The position numbers and the translations under genes are program-made. A stretch of DNA of 10,879 nucleotides from Holosporaceae bacterium (GTDB lineage: Bacteria > Pseudomonadota > Alphaproteobacteria > UBA3830), in NCBI GenBank assembly GCA_031262635.1, contig JAISHN010000110.1:1-10879 (forward strand). The letters run 5' to 3'. The notes under the pieces are model-generated. The model saw only the letters and a list, made by a program, of their open reading frames with translations, made no database searches and was not told the origin of the DNA. Position 1 is the stretch's first letter. Each line of letters opens with the position of its first letter. Below, in pieces: positions 1 through 5,446 of this stretch.

Positions 1-432
1 ACAGCGATAGTCTTAGGTCATTGGGATCAGAGAGACGCAAACGGAGCGTTGGTCGCTCACCTGGATGACGCTGAGGAACAAGCGTGCGCCTACGGTCGAA
101 ACATCAATACCAACCTCGCCAAATACCATGCTGCAGGATCGGAGGCCGCAAGAACCGAAGCCCTGGACAGCGCGCTCGCAAACTGCCGACAACTATACGA
201 CTTGGGAATAACAGTGCTGCAACACTATGACTACGATGACGCAGCGCGTCAGCTGCAGAGACTCGAAAGAGCAGGCAGAGCTGGGTCGAGATCGGCCATA
301 TCAATCGATAGAGCAGTGACAAAAGTCAGGGACGGTTTTAGGGCGTTTGGAACCGGCGTAAAGACCCGCATATCAGGTTTCTTTTCGAAACTGAGAGATC
401 GACACAATACGCCACCAAGAAACGACGGCTAA
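1..432 (+). CDS. 3' end of an unrecognised protein, cut by the left edge
   Basis: The frame is open from base 1 to the TAA at 430-432, giving at least 143 residues. A TTG at 49 exists, but the frame continues upstream of it without a stop, so this is most likely the C-terminal part of a longer protein. I do not recognise a family. The visible part is helix-prone and charged, rich in Ala, Arg, Asp and Leu, with LDDAEEQACAYG near its start and a basic tail (GVKTRISGFFSKLRDRHN) before the stop. No membrane segment, signal peptide or catalytic motif is visible. Codon choice (ACC, CTC, AAC, CTG, CAG) looks more GC-ending than in the transporter genes downstream, which may hint at a different origin. 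That is an impression by eye, not a measured statistic. Confidence 0.6.
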   Translation, partial: TAIVLGHWDQRDANGALVAHLDDAEEQACAYGRNINTNLAKYHAAGSEAARTEALDSALANCRQLYDLGITVLQHYDYDDAARQLQRLERAGRAGSRSAISIDRAVTKVRDGFRAFGTGVKTRISGFFSKLRDRHNTPPRNDG

Positions 433-481
433 AATCCGACCAACTACCGCGCAAACCTGACGGTAAACAACGTAGAACGAA

Positions 482-507
482 CCGGCCCCAACCAACTCAG
501 GGGCCGG
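482..507 (+). terminator. Perfect 8-bp GC hairpin downstream of the first gene
   Basis: CCGGCCCC (482-489) is followed by a 10-base loop and GGGGCCGG (500-507). It lies 50 bases after the stop of the upstream gene, where a terminator is expected. There is no T-run after it, so a classic intrinsic terminator is not fully supported. It could be a Rho-assisted pause site or an mRNA 3'-end stabiliser. Confidence 0.4.
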
Positions 508-642
508 GTAACTAGAAACACACTACCAAAGTCAAACACTCCTAATTTTTACTTCGCTTCTTGCGCTCGAAACAAAACATCCAAAATTAACGTAATTTTA
601 ACCTTTTTAGATCAAAATAAGAGGCAAAAGAAGGAGATTATA

Positions 643-1587
643 ATGAAAAACGCCGTAAAATTGTCCTTAATCGCTCTTTTTGTCGGAACATTTGGAGACG
701 CGAACGCATGGGCTTTATTAGACAATATAAAGAATTCGGCGATTGGACAGAAATTTCAAAATAGCCAAATTGGACAAGCCGTAATTGCCGCGGGGAATCA
801 GGTAAAACAAGCGGCCGTAAGCAGCGCGCAGCAGCGAATAATTTCTACTGCAAATTCTCTAACTTCTAACGTTCAAAATCAAGCGAACTCTATTGCTTCT
901 AGCGCGACGACTCCTCTTGTGTCTAATCTTTTGACAAGCTCAACGTCTTTACAGCAAGATTTAAATACGCAAATTCAATTAATAGATCAGCAATTACAGA
1001 CTACGACGATGGACGCGGCTACGCGGCAAGCTTACGTTACGACTAGACAATATTATGTCAACGCTCTTACTCCTTTGGGACAGCTGATAACTCTTTTGAG
1101 CGGTTATACGGGGACGGCGCAAGAAGCGGCCGCAGTTCTGCAGCAAGGGCCGACTTTAGCTCAGCAAGTCGCGGTCGCGTTATCCAACACGGCTTACGCC
1201 TCGGCCGCTAATAATCTTCTAACGACGGCCGTCAACGCAAGCGCGACGGCAAGTCAACAAATAAACAATGCGGCCAACGGCGTCGCCGCGGCGACTGCTC
1301 CGCAATACGCGGCTCCGGTCGCGACGACTCCGGCACTTTCCGTAACGCCGACGGCATATGTTCCTGCCGCCGTTCCTACGGCGCCTGTCTCTGGGACGCA
1401 GCCGCAGTATGTCGCGCCAACGCCTCAATATACGGAACCAGCCGCCGCAGCCGTCGCAACGACTAATCCTACCGTTCCCATAGCCGCGGTTCCGACGACT
1501 CCGGTAGAGACCGTCGCTCCCGCGACAACGCCGGCAGTTGAACCTGCGCCGGCAGTCGTTCAAGAAGCGGCCGCCGCGCGACGCTGA
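643..1587 (+). CDS. Secreted Ala/Thr/Gln/Pro-rich protein, unknown function
   Basis: This encodes 314 residues from an ATG with a strong Shine-Dalgarno (AAGGAGA at 631-637, about 6 bases before the start). Residues 1-22 form a Sec signal peptide: a short basic start, a hydrophobic stretch (LSLIALFVGTF) and a likely cut after ANA. The mature part to about residue 215 is Gln/Ala/Ser/Thr-rich and probably helical, with a small internal echo (SAIGQKFQ then SQIGQAVI at about 32-45). From about 220 to the end it is low-complexity Pro/Ala/Thr/Val, with PQY motifs at three places (APQYAAP, QPQYVAP, TPQYTEP). It has no cysteine, no transmembrane anchor after the signal and no enzyme motif. The composition suits an exported, extended surface or periplasmic protein. 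I do not recognise a family. The neighbours are unrelated and it appears to be transcribed alone. Confidence 0.8.
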   Translation: MKNAVKLSLIALFVGTFGDANAWALLDNIKNSAIGQKFQNSQIGQAVIAAGNQVKQAAVSSAQQRIISTANSLTSNVQNQANSIASSATTPLVSNLLTSSTSLQQDLNTQIQLIDQQLQTTTMDAATRQAYVTTRQYYVNALTPLGQLITLLSGYTGTAQEAAAVLQQGPTLAQQVAVALSNTAYASAANNLLTTAVNASATASQQINNAANGVAAATAPQYAAPVATTPALSVTPTAYVPAAVPTAPVSGTQPQYVAPTPQYTEPAAAAVATTNPTVPIAAVPTTPVETVAPATTPAVEPAPAVVQEAAAARR

Positions 1588-1682
1588 AACTCGAAGTTGA
1601 GCTCGACTATCGTTATTGTTTCGGTTTAGCAGGCCAGTTTTAACGCCGCGGCTTGTAAAATCGCGTTTTTCTTCAGTAGAAA

Positions 1683-1702
1683 TCGCTATTCTAGAATAGC
1701 GA
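1683..1702. repeat. Perfect 20-bp palindrome
   Basis: TCGCTATTCT and AGAATAGCGA abut as exact reverse complements. Weaker symmetry extends outward: 5 of the next 8 positions on each side also match, including AGTA at 1675-1678 against TACT at 1707-1710. As RNA it would fold into an 8-bp stem with a CTAG loop. No T-run follows on either strand, so it is not a typical terminator. It may be a protein-binding site or a palindromic repeat. Confidence 0.5.
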
Positions 1703-1741
1703 CTCTTACTCGAAAGTAACGCTGCGCGCTAGCGACGCGAT

Positions 1742-1876
1742 TCACACGGATTTCGAACGCGAGGATTCATCTGCGCCGAAACGATAAGCTACGACGACTA
1801 CGTCGCATACGGCGGCAAATCCGTCGCCGCTTACGTCTTTAACGGCAATAACCCAGTCGTAAAGTTTTGCCTCCAT
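1742..1876 (-). CDS. Possible 44-residue small ORF
   Basis: The minus strand reads ATG at 1876 to TGA at 1744-1742. The peptide contains DWVIAVKDVSGDGFAAVCDV followed by a Val-rich stretch. A purine-rich GAGAGGGCGG lies just upstream but is a poor, close-set ribosome site. The DxSGDGxxxV pattern resembles calcium-loop motifs such as those in dockerin-like repeats, but a single copy in a 44-residue peptide is weak. The plus strand is also open here without a start codon, so this could be decayed coding DNA in either direction, or chance. Confidence 0.2.
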   Translation of the reverse strand: MEAKLYDWVIAVKDVSGDGFAAVCDVVVVAYRFGADESSRSKSV

Positions 1877-1977
1877 ATCCGCCCTCTCGCCATTTCAACG
1901 CTCTCTCCGTTTCTTTCTATTATAGCTCATACGTCAACACTTGTAATTCTTTTAAATTATTTTTTTTAAAAATTGTA

Positions 1978-2015
1978 TTGAGTCTTTTGTTTATTAGAGT
2001 AATAATATATGTAAT
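1978..2015 (+). promoter_or_regulatory. Candidate promoter of the Cys-rich secreted protein gene
   Basis: Two overlapping sigma70-like pairs are visible in AT-rich DNA: TTGAGT (1978-1983) with AATAAT (2001-2006), and TTGTTT (1987-1992) with TGTAAT (2010-2015), each with a 17-base spacer. The start codon follows 25-35 bases later. The AT-richness makes a chance match fairly likely. Confidence 0.35.
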
Positions 2016-2039
2016 AAAAATAGATATTGGAGTAAAATA

Positions 2040-2723
2040 ATGAAGAAAGTATTGTCGTTTATGCTATTGGCCGTTTTTGCATGCGTCGCGACATCGTCTA
2101 GCGCCGGATGCGAAAGCCCCGCGAAGAAAGTTGCGGCTTTCGAGTACCTAGCGGACGATGACCGCAAACAGCTTCTTGCCCCATATGAATGTTCCTCCTG
2201 CAGCTCTAAAAGTATGCGTCCTGGAACTCTAGAGATGGACTCCGGGTTACCCTACTCCTATCGCGTGAGCTACGACAACCTTCTATACGGCAAGAAAAAA
2301 ACGCGAGAGAAATTCGACCTTGGGCTTTATCGCGCCGGATACGAAAGCCTCGCGGAGAAAGTTGCGGATAACGCCTACAGCAGGCTAGGCCTACGGTTAA
2401 GCTGCCCCTATTCCACGAGCGAGAAAACTCTTCAACGCGAAGAAAAAACCCAGCCCATCGAAAACGAACAGACGGCGAGCCATGGCTTCAAACTGATACC
2501 TACGGACTGCGTACCTTCCTGCTTGGGCTGTACATCTGAAGGAATGTTCGCTCGTAAGACTGGCGAGCGTGAAAAAGAACACACTTCGACAATGAGACTC
2601 GGGATTACCTGCTCCTACTCCTTGAAGGAGAAACCTCTTCAACGCAAAGAAAAAAGCGCCTGGCCGCCAAAGTCCTACAAAGAACCCGCGCTGCTGCTTG
2701 ACCCATATGACTATTTCTACTAG
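2040..2723 (+). CDS. Secreted Cys-rich protein with internal duplications, unknown function
   Basis: This encodes 227 residues from an ATG preceded by GGAG (2029-2032, 7-base gap). Residues 1-22 form a Sec signal peptide (KKVLSFMLLAVFACVATSSSA), with Cys24 just after the likely cut. The SSAGC context is a poor lipobox, so a soluble export product is as likely as a lipoprotein. The mature chain has eight cysteines, including CxxC (51-54) and CxxxCxxC (157-164), which could form disulfides or bind metal. Three DNA segments are duplicated in frame within the gene: 2101-2136 with 2332-2367, 2428-2448 with 2635-2655, and 2171-2188 with 2693-2710. At protein level the second pair shares CxYSxxEKxLQRxEK. 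The gene therefore seems to have grown by internal duplication. Family not recognised. Effector, envelope or cell-surface roles are all possible. Confidence 0.7.
   Translation: MKKVLSFMLLAVFACVATSSSAGCESPAKKVAAFEYLADDDRKQLLAPYECSSCSSKSMRPGTLEMDSGLPYSYRVSYDNLLYGKKKTREKFDLGLYRAGYESLAEKVADNAYSRLGLRLSCPYSTSEKTLQREEKTQPIENEQTASHGFKLIPTDCVPSCLGCTSEGMFARKTGEREKEHTSTMRLGITCSYSLKEKPLQRKEKSAWPPKSYKEPALLLDPYDYFY
2101..2136 (+). repeat. Internal repeat A, copy 1
   Basis: This 36-base segment matches 2332-2367 at 33 positions. The copies lie 231 bases (77 codons) apart, in frame. They encode residues 21-33 (around CESPAKKVA) and 98-110 (around YESLAEKVA). Confidence 0.8.
2332..2367 (+). repeat. Internal repeat A, copy 2
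   Basis: Second copy of the segment at 2101-2136. The three differences are single substitutions (G/A, C/T, A/G), all transitions, which suggests a fairly recent duplication. Confidence 0.8.
2428..2448 (+). repeat. Internal repeat B, copy 1
   Basis: This 21-base core differs from 2635-2655 at one position. The copies are 207 bases (69 codons) apart, in frame. Protein similarity extends upstream of the core through the CxYSxxEK motif. Confidence 0.7.
2635..2655 (+). repeat. Internal repeat B, copy 2
   Basis: Second copy of the core at 2428-2448. It encodes the LQRKEK end of the CxYSxxEKxLQRxEK unit. Confidence 0.7.
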
Positions 2724-2735
2724 AGCTATAGAAAT

Positions 2736-2903
2736 ATGGCGGACTTTGCGCGTGTGGCTAGCATGAAATTAACACTAATAGCATCTGGAGAAAAATATCG
2801 TTTGCCCCCTGAACAACAAATGGACAAACCCAAATCCGAATACCAACTGGTTGCTGACAGTCGGCTACATGACGATCCAGATTACATCAGATGGCGAGCT
2901 TGA
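2736..2903 (+). CDS. Short ORF, doubtful
   Basis: This is 55 codons from ATG to TGA, beginning 13 bases after the stop of the Cys-rich protein gene. The peptide starts MADFARVASMKLTLIASGEK and ends in a charged stretch (DSRLHDDPDYIRWRA). No Shine-Dalgarno is visible. It overlaps the next short ORF in another frame. It could be translated from the upstream transcript, or be part of a frame-broken gene. Family not recognised. Confidence 0.22.
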   Translation: MADFARVASMKLTLIASGEKYRLPPEQQMDKPKSEYQLVADSRLHDDPDYIRWRA

Positions 2904-2982
2904 GTTGAAAGAGGATTTATGCTCCTGCGAGCGTCGGATTTCGATTAAAGTGGAACTGCCTTCGCCTGGAAACATAGGATAA
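2782..2982 (+). pseudogene. Possible frame-broken coding remnant
   Basis: This frame is open from just after a TAG (2779-2781) to the TAA at 2980-2982. The first ATG, at 2869, gives only 37 residues. The reading (NNKWTNPNPNTNWLLTVGY, then SDGELELKEDLCSCERRISI) has an amphipathic alternating pattern and a CSC motif, as in an extracytoplasmic beta-rich domain. It has no start codon or ribosome site at its 5' end, so it is best read as a remnant. No family can be named. Confidence 0.25.
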
Positions 2983-3052
2983 GCCCATTATTCGCCCCTA
3001 CAAGAAAATGCGCGCGGCGGATGCCGTATCCAAGATCGCCGCAACACGGTCT

Positions 3053-3087
3053 TTGTTTTTCGCGTAAACGGTAATATATTACGCGAA
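3053..3087 (+). promoter_or_regulatory. Promoter with embedded inverted repeat (candidate operator) for the amino acid import operon
   Basis: TTCGCGTAA (3059-3067) and TTACGCGAA (3079-3087) are exact reverse complements separated by 11 bases. A sigma70-like pair, TTGTTT (3053-3058), 16 bases, TATATT (3075-3080), overlaps it, so a protein bound to the repeat would cover the spacer and -10. The operon's first start codon lies just downstream (3094 or 3109). No T-run follows, which argues against a terminator. The regulator is unknown. Confidence 0.45.
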
Positions 3088-3108
3088 GCGAGAATGAGAA
3101 ATATTACT

Positions 3109-3837
3109 ATGAAAAAGCGCTTAAAAATTATCGCCGCGACGGCGGCGTTTTTTTTGTCGGGATGCGACGACGATAACAAAGAGGACGTTATAAAATTTGG
3201 AATATGTGCGGATTACGCTCCATTCGAATATTATGAAAATGGGAAACTAACGGGATTCGACGTAGAGCTTGCCAAATCGGTCGCAAAAAAGCTTAAAAAA
3301 ACCGCAGAATTCAAAGATATGCAGTTTTCGGCATTGATTCCGTCGCTGCAGGCCGGAATGGTGGACGCGGTGATTTCCGCTATGGCCGCTTCTGAGGATA
3401 GAAAAAAGAATTGCGATTTTTCCGACGAGTATTATTCCGAGACTTTCGCGGCGGTATATAAAAAAGACAACCCAATAACGGATATAAAACGGCTGAACAG
3501 TCTAAAAGTCGCGTGTCAATTGGGATCGACTATGGAAGCGCATTTGAAAAAATACGCTCCAAACGCTCTATTAACTCTTGTCGATAACAACAATCAGGCG
3601 ATCGAATTACTTAAAGCGGGACATGTCGACTGCGTATTCATTAACGAAAATCAAGGAGCGGCCTTTTGCGAGAAAAACGCCGGACTGGCGTATTCTTTCA
3701 TAGCGAAGGGCGACAAAGGCTACGCGGCGGTCGCGAAAAAAGGATCGAAGTTAAAAGAAGAGATAAATAAGGCGTTGAAAGAGCTTGAATCAGAAGGAGA
3801 AATCCAAAAACTAAAACAAAAGTGGATTAAAAACTAA
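3109..3837 (+). CDS. Polar amino acid ABC importer, substrate-binding lipoprotein
   Basis: This is an SBP_bac_3 (family 3) receptor of 242 residues that delivers a polar amino acid to the membrane permease encoded next. The ATG at 3109 is chosen because it gives a textbook lipoprotein signal (MKKRLKIIAATAAFFLSGC) with lipobox LSGC and lipidated Cys19. An in-frame ATG at 3094 would add five residues, and neither has a strong ribosome site. Family landmarks are the first strand followed by ADYAPFEYYENGKLTGFDVELA, then ALIPSLQAGMVDAVISAM, then SEDRKKNCDFSDEYY, whose Arg is the usual partner of the ligand carboxylate. A second-lobe QLGSTMEAHL and a C-terminal helix ending KQKWIKN follow. Its stop overlaps the permease start by one base (TAATG). 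The exact ligand (Gln, Arg, His, cystine or other) cannot be read from sequence alone. Confidence 0.93.
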   Translation: MKKRLKIIAATAAFFLSGCDDDNKEDVIKFGICADYAPFEYYENGKLTGFDVELAKSVAKKLKKTAEFKDMQFSALIPSLQAGMVDAVISAMAASEDRKKNCDFSDEYYSETFAAVYKKDNPITDIKRLNSLKVACQLGSTMEAHLKKYAPNALLTLVDNNNQAIELLKAGHVDCVFINENQGAAFCEKNAGLAYSFIAKGDKGYAAVAKKGSKLKEEINKALKELESEGEIQKLKQKWIKN

Positions 3838-4475
3838 TGGAAAAAGCGCTCTATAATTTTTTGTTCATAGGCCGCGGGCTGGCGATAACGCTGCAATTGC
3901 TGGCCGGCGGATTTTTGATAGGCGTAACGATCGGGACGGCTTTGGCCGCTCTTAGATATAACAAAATCTGCTCGCCGATTATAAAAGGGTTCGTGTCCCT
4001 TGTTAGAGGCACGCCGCTTCTTTTGCAGCTAAGTTTGATATATTTTTCGGTTCCCACTCTGTTTGGGGTAAAGCTTAGCGTTCTCGCCGCCGGCGTTATC
4101 GCTTTTGGAATAAACAGCTCCGCGTATGTTTCGGAAATACTTCGGTCGGGAATCGAAAGCCTGCCGAAAGGACAGTTCGAAGCCGCGCGAACGTTGGGAA
4201 TTCCCAAATATTACATGTGGAAAGACATTATTCTGCCTCAAGCGATAGCGAACGTTCTTCCGGCTCTTGTGAACGAGCTTATCGATCTGCTAAAAGAAAC
4301 CGCGTTGATCGCCACAATTGGCGGAATGGACGTGATGAGACGTTCGCAGGTAATAGCCGCAGAGCAATTTGAGTATTTCATTCCTCTATGCATGGCGGGA
4401 GTTTATTACTACGTTCTCGTTTTGTTTATAGAGTCTATTATAAGAAGAATTGAGAAGAAAAAATCTTATGCTTAA
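3837..4475 (+). CDS. Polar amino acid ABC importer, permease
   Basis: This 212-residue inner-membrane permease of the HisM/GlnP (HEQRo) family forms the channel of the importer. It has several hydrophobic helices (around 15-38, 60-78, 80-100, 140-160 and 183-202). The ABC-docking EAA loop is clear: EAARTLGIPKYYMWKDIILPQA spans residues 115-136 and has the conserved Gly at 121. The N-terminal TITLxLL-like entry (AITLQLLAGG) and VRGTPLLLQL at about 56-65 are typical of the family. Length is normal. Only one permease gene is present, so it probably acts as a homodimer. It starts on the TAATG overlap with the receptor gene and overlaps the ATPase gene by 8 bases, indicating translational coupling. 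Confidence 0.93.
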   Translation: MEKALYNFLFIGRGLAITLQLLAGGFLIGVTIGTALAALRYNKICSPIIKGFVSLVRGTPLLLQLSLIYFSVPTLFGVKLSVLAAGVIAFGINSSAYVSEILRSGIESLPKGQFEAARTLGIPKYYMWKDIILPQAIANVLPALVNELIDLLKETALIATIGGMDVMRRSQVIAAEQFEYFIPLCMAGVYYYVLVLFIESIIRRIEKKKSYA

Positions 4476-5142
4476 AATTCGCGGCGCTTGCAAATCGTTT
4501 AACGGCGTAAAAATTCTAGACGACGTAAGCTTCGACGCTGCGAAAGGCGGCGTTTTGGGACTCGCCGGCCCTTCGGGAAGCGGGAAATCGACGTTGCTCC
4601 GCTGCGTTCAAAAATTAGAGACTTTGGACGAGGGAACGATAGAGTATGACGGAAAAACCGGATTTATGTTTCAGGATTTTCAACTTTTCCCACATATGAC
4701 GATAATGCGAAACCTACTTTACGCTCCGAGCTTAAAAGATAAAAAGAAAAATCATGAAAAACGCGCGAGAAAGATTCTGAAAGACTTGGGAATAGAAGCA
4801 AAGGCCGAAGAATACCCTAACTCGCTGTCGGGAGGGCAAAAGCAGCGAGCGGCTCTCGCAAGAACTCTTATGATCGATCCCGATCTCTTGCTTTGCGACG
4901 AACCGACGTCCGGCTTGGACGTAGCGACTATCGAAGACGTGATTCTGCTTCTAAAATCGGTCAACAAAACCGGAGTCGCTATGGTGATCGCCTCGCACGA
5001 CCTGGATTTTTTGACGAAAATCTCCGATAGAATAATCTTGTTGAAAGAAGGCAGAATAAACGCCGACGTTGATTTGCTAAAATGCAATGTCATTCATTTT
5101 TCTAACAATGACCCGATAGAATATTTGAAACAGTATTATTAG
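4468..5142 (+). CDS. Polar amino acid ABC importer, ATPase
   Basis: This 224-residue ATPase of the GlnQ/HisP type powers the importer from the cytoplasmic side. The ATG at 4468 is chosen because it overlaps the permease stop (ATGCTTAA) with GAGAAG upstream. A TTG at 4450 is possible but extends 26 bases into the permease gene. All motifs are intact: Walker A GPSGSGKST (34-42), Q-loop FMFQ (Gln69), signature LSGGQKQR (120-127), Walker B LLLCDEPTSGLD (140-151) and the switch His177 in ASHD. It is somewhat shorter than usual GlnQ proteins (about 240 residues). The gap between DEGTIEYDGK and the Q-loop is nearly absent, where relatives carry a further 15-20 residues of the antiparallel subdomain. 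It is the last gene of the operon, and an inverted repeat follows. Confidence 0.93.
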   Translation: MLKIRGACKSFNGVKILDDVSFDAAKGGVLGLAGPSGSGKSTLLRCVQKLETLDEGTIEYDGKTGFMFQDFQLFPHMTIMRNLLYAPSLKDKKKNHEKRARKILKDLGIEAKAEEYPNSLSGGQKQRAALARTLMIDPDLLLCDEPTSGLDVATIEDVILLLKSVNKTGVAMVIASHDLDFLTKISDRIILLKEGRINADVDLLKCNVIHFSNNDPIEYLKQYY

Positions 5143-5446
5143 GCTGCGTTAGGAAGAATTTTGTTCGTCGTCCCTTTCCGTCATCCTGAGCGCAGCGAAG
5201 GATCCAGACGGCGAGTACGCCGGAAAATCGCTTGGATCCTTCGTCGGACTTTGTCCTCCTCTAGGATGACGAAGAAAGAAGAAGCTTCGCGGCTTTGCAA
5301 ACCTCTTGATTCAATAAAAATAGCCTCATACTGCTCATCACATTTTCCTAACGGAACATAATGAGAATAAGATATTTTTCTTCAGCCGCACGCTTTTTTT
5401 ATACTGACAATGGTTTTAAAATCCGCGTCGATTGAAGGAAAATAAA
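5143..5446. other. Intergenic stretch with a palindromic element and a possible promoter
   Basis: The first half is filled by the inverted repeat at 5179-5271. The second half shows no gene. A TATACT at 5400-5405 and a TAAAAT at 5417-5422 are possible -10 elements for the downstream gene, but neither has a clear -35. The 66-codon open frame over the repeat is the well-known spurious HPERSEGS-type translation and is not annotated as a gene. Confidence 0.55.
5179..5271. repeat. Dispersed-type palindromic repeat (HPERSEGS-type)
   Basis: The outer arms CGTCATCCT (5179-5187) and AGGATGACG (5263-5271) are exact complements. The inner arms CGAAGGATCC (5196-5205) and GGATCCTTCG (5234-5243) are too, giving a long two-tier hairpin of about 93 bases. 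The motif CATCCTGAGCGCAGCGAAGG matches a repeat found between genes in many unrelated bacteria, often mis-annotated as a protein containing HPERSEGS and SRMT. It lies 37 bases after the ABC operon and may also act as a 3' hairpin for it. Confidence 0.75.

Larger units (their letters stand above)
1588..2039. other. Intergenic stretch with palindrome, possible small ORF and AT-rich promoter region
   Basis: Between the two secreted-protein genes I see a perfect 20-bp palindrome (1683-1702), a questionable 44-codon minus-strand ORF (1742-1876), and a markedly AT-rich 3' part (about 1940-2030) that carries the promoter of the next gene. No tRNA, rRNA or transposase signature was seen. Confidence 0.6.
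2724..3058. other. Stretch with two overlapping short ORFs, possibly gene debris
   Basis: No convincing gene is seen here. Two short plus-strand frames overlap (2736-2903 and 2782-2982), neither with a good ribosome site. Both read as plausible, non-repetitive peptides, so the region may be a frameshifted remnant of a former gene. The remainder (2983-3058) leads into the promoter of the amino acid import operon. Confidence 0.5.

Noticed and set aside
1219..1563. Arg-rich minus-strand frame opposite the low-complexity tail
   Set aside because: It is an antisense shadow created by periodic GC-rich Ala/Thr/Pro codons, with the biased Arg/Gly composition expected of such shadows.
1588..2039. CRISPR array, tRNA or insertion sequence in the large gap
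   Set aside because: No regularly spaced direct repeats, cloverleaf or transposase remnant was seen.
2988..3179. 63-codon minus-strand frame over the importer promoter
   Set aside because: It overlaps the promoter and the lipoprotein signal on the opposite strand and lacks a ribosome site or recognisable motif.
5161..5361. 66-codon open frame reading HPERSEGS
   Set aside because: It is the translation of a palindromic intergenic repeat, a known source of spurious proteins, with no ribosome site.
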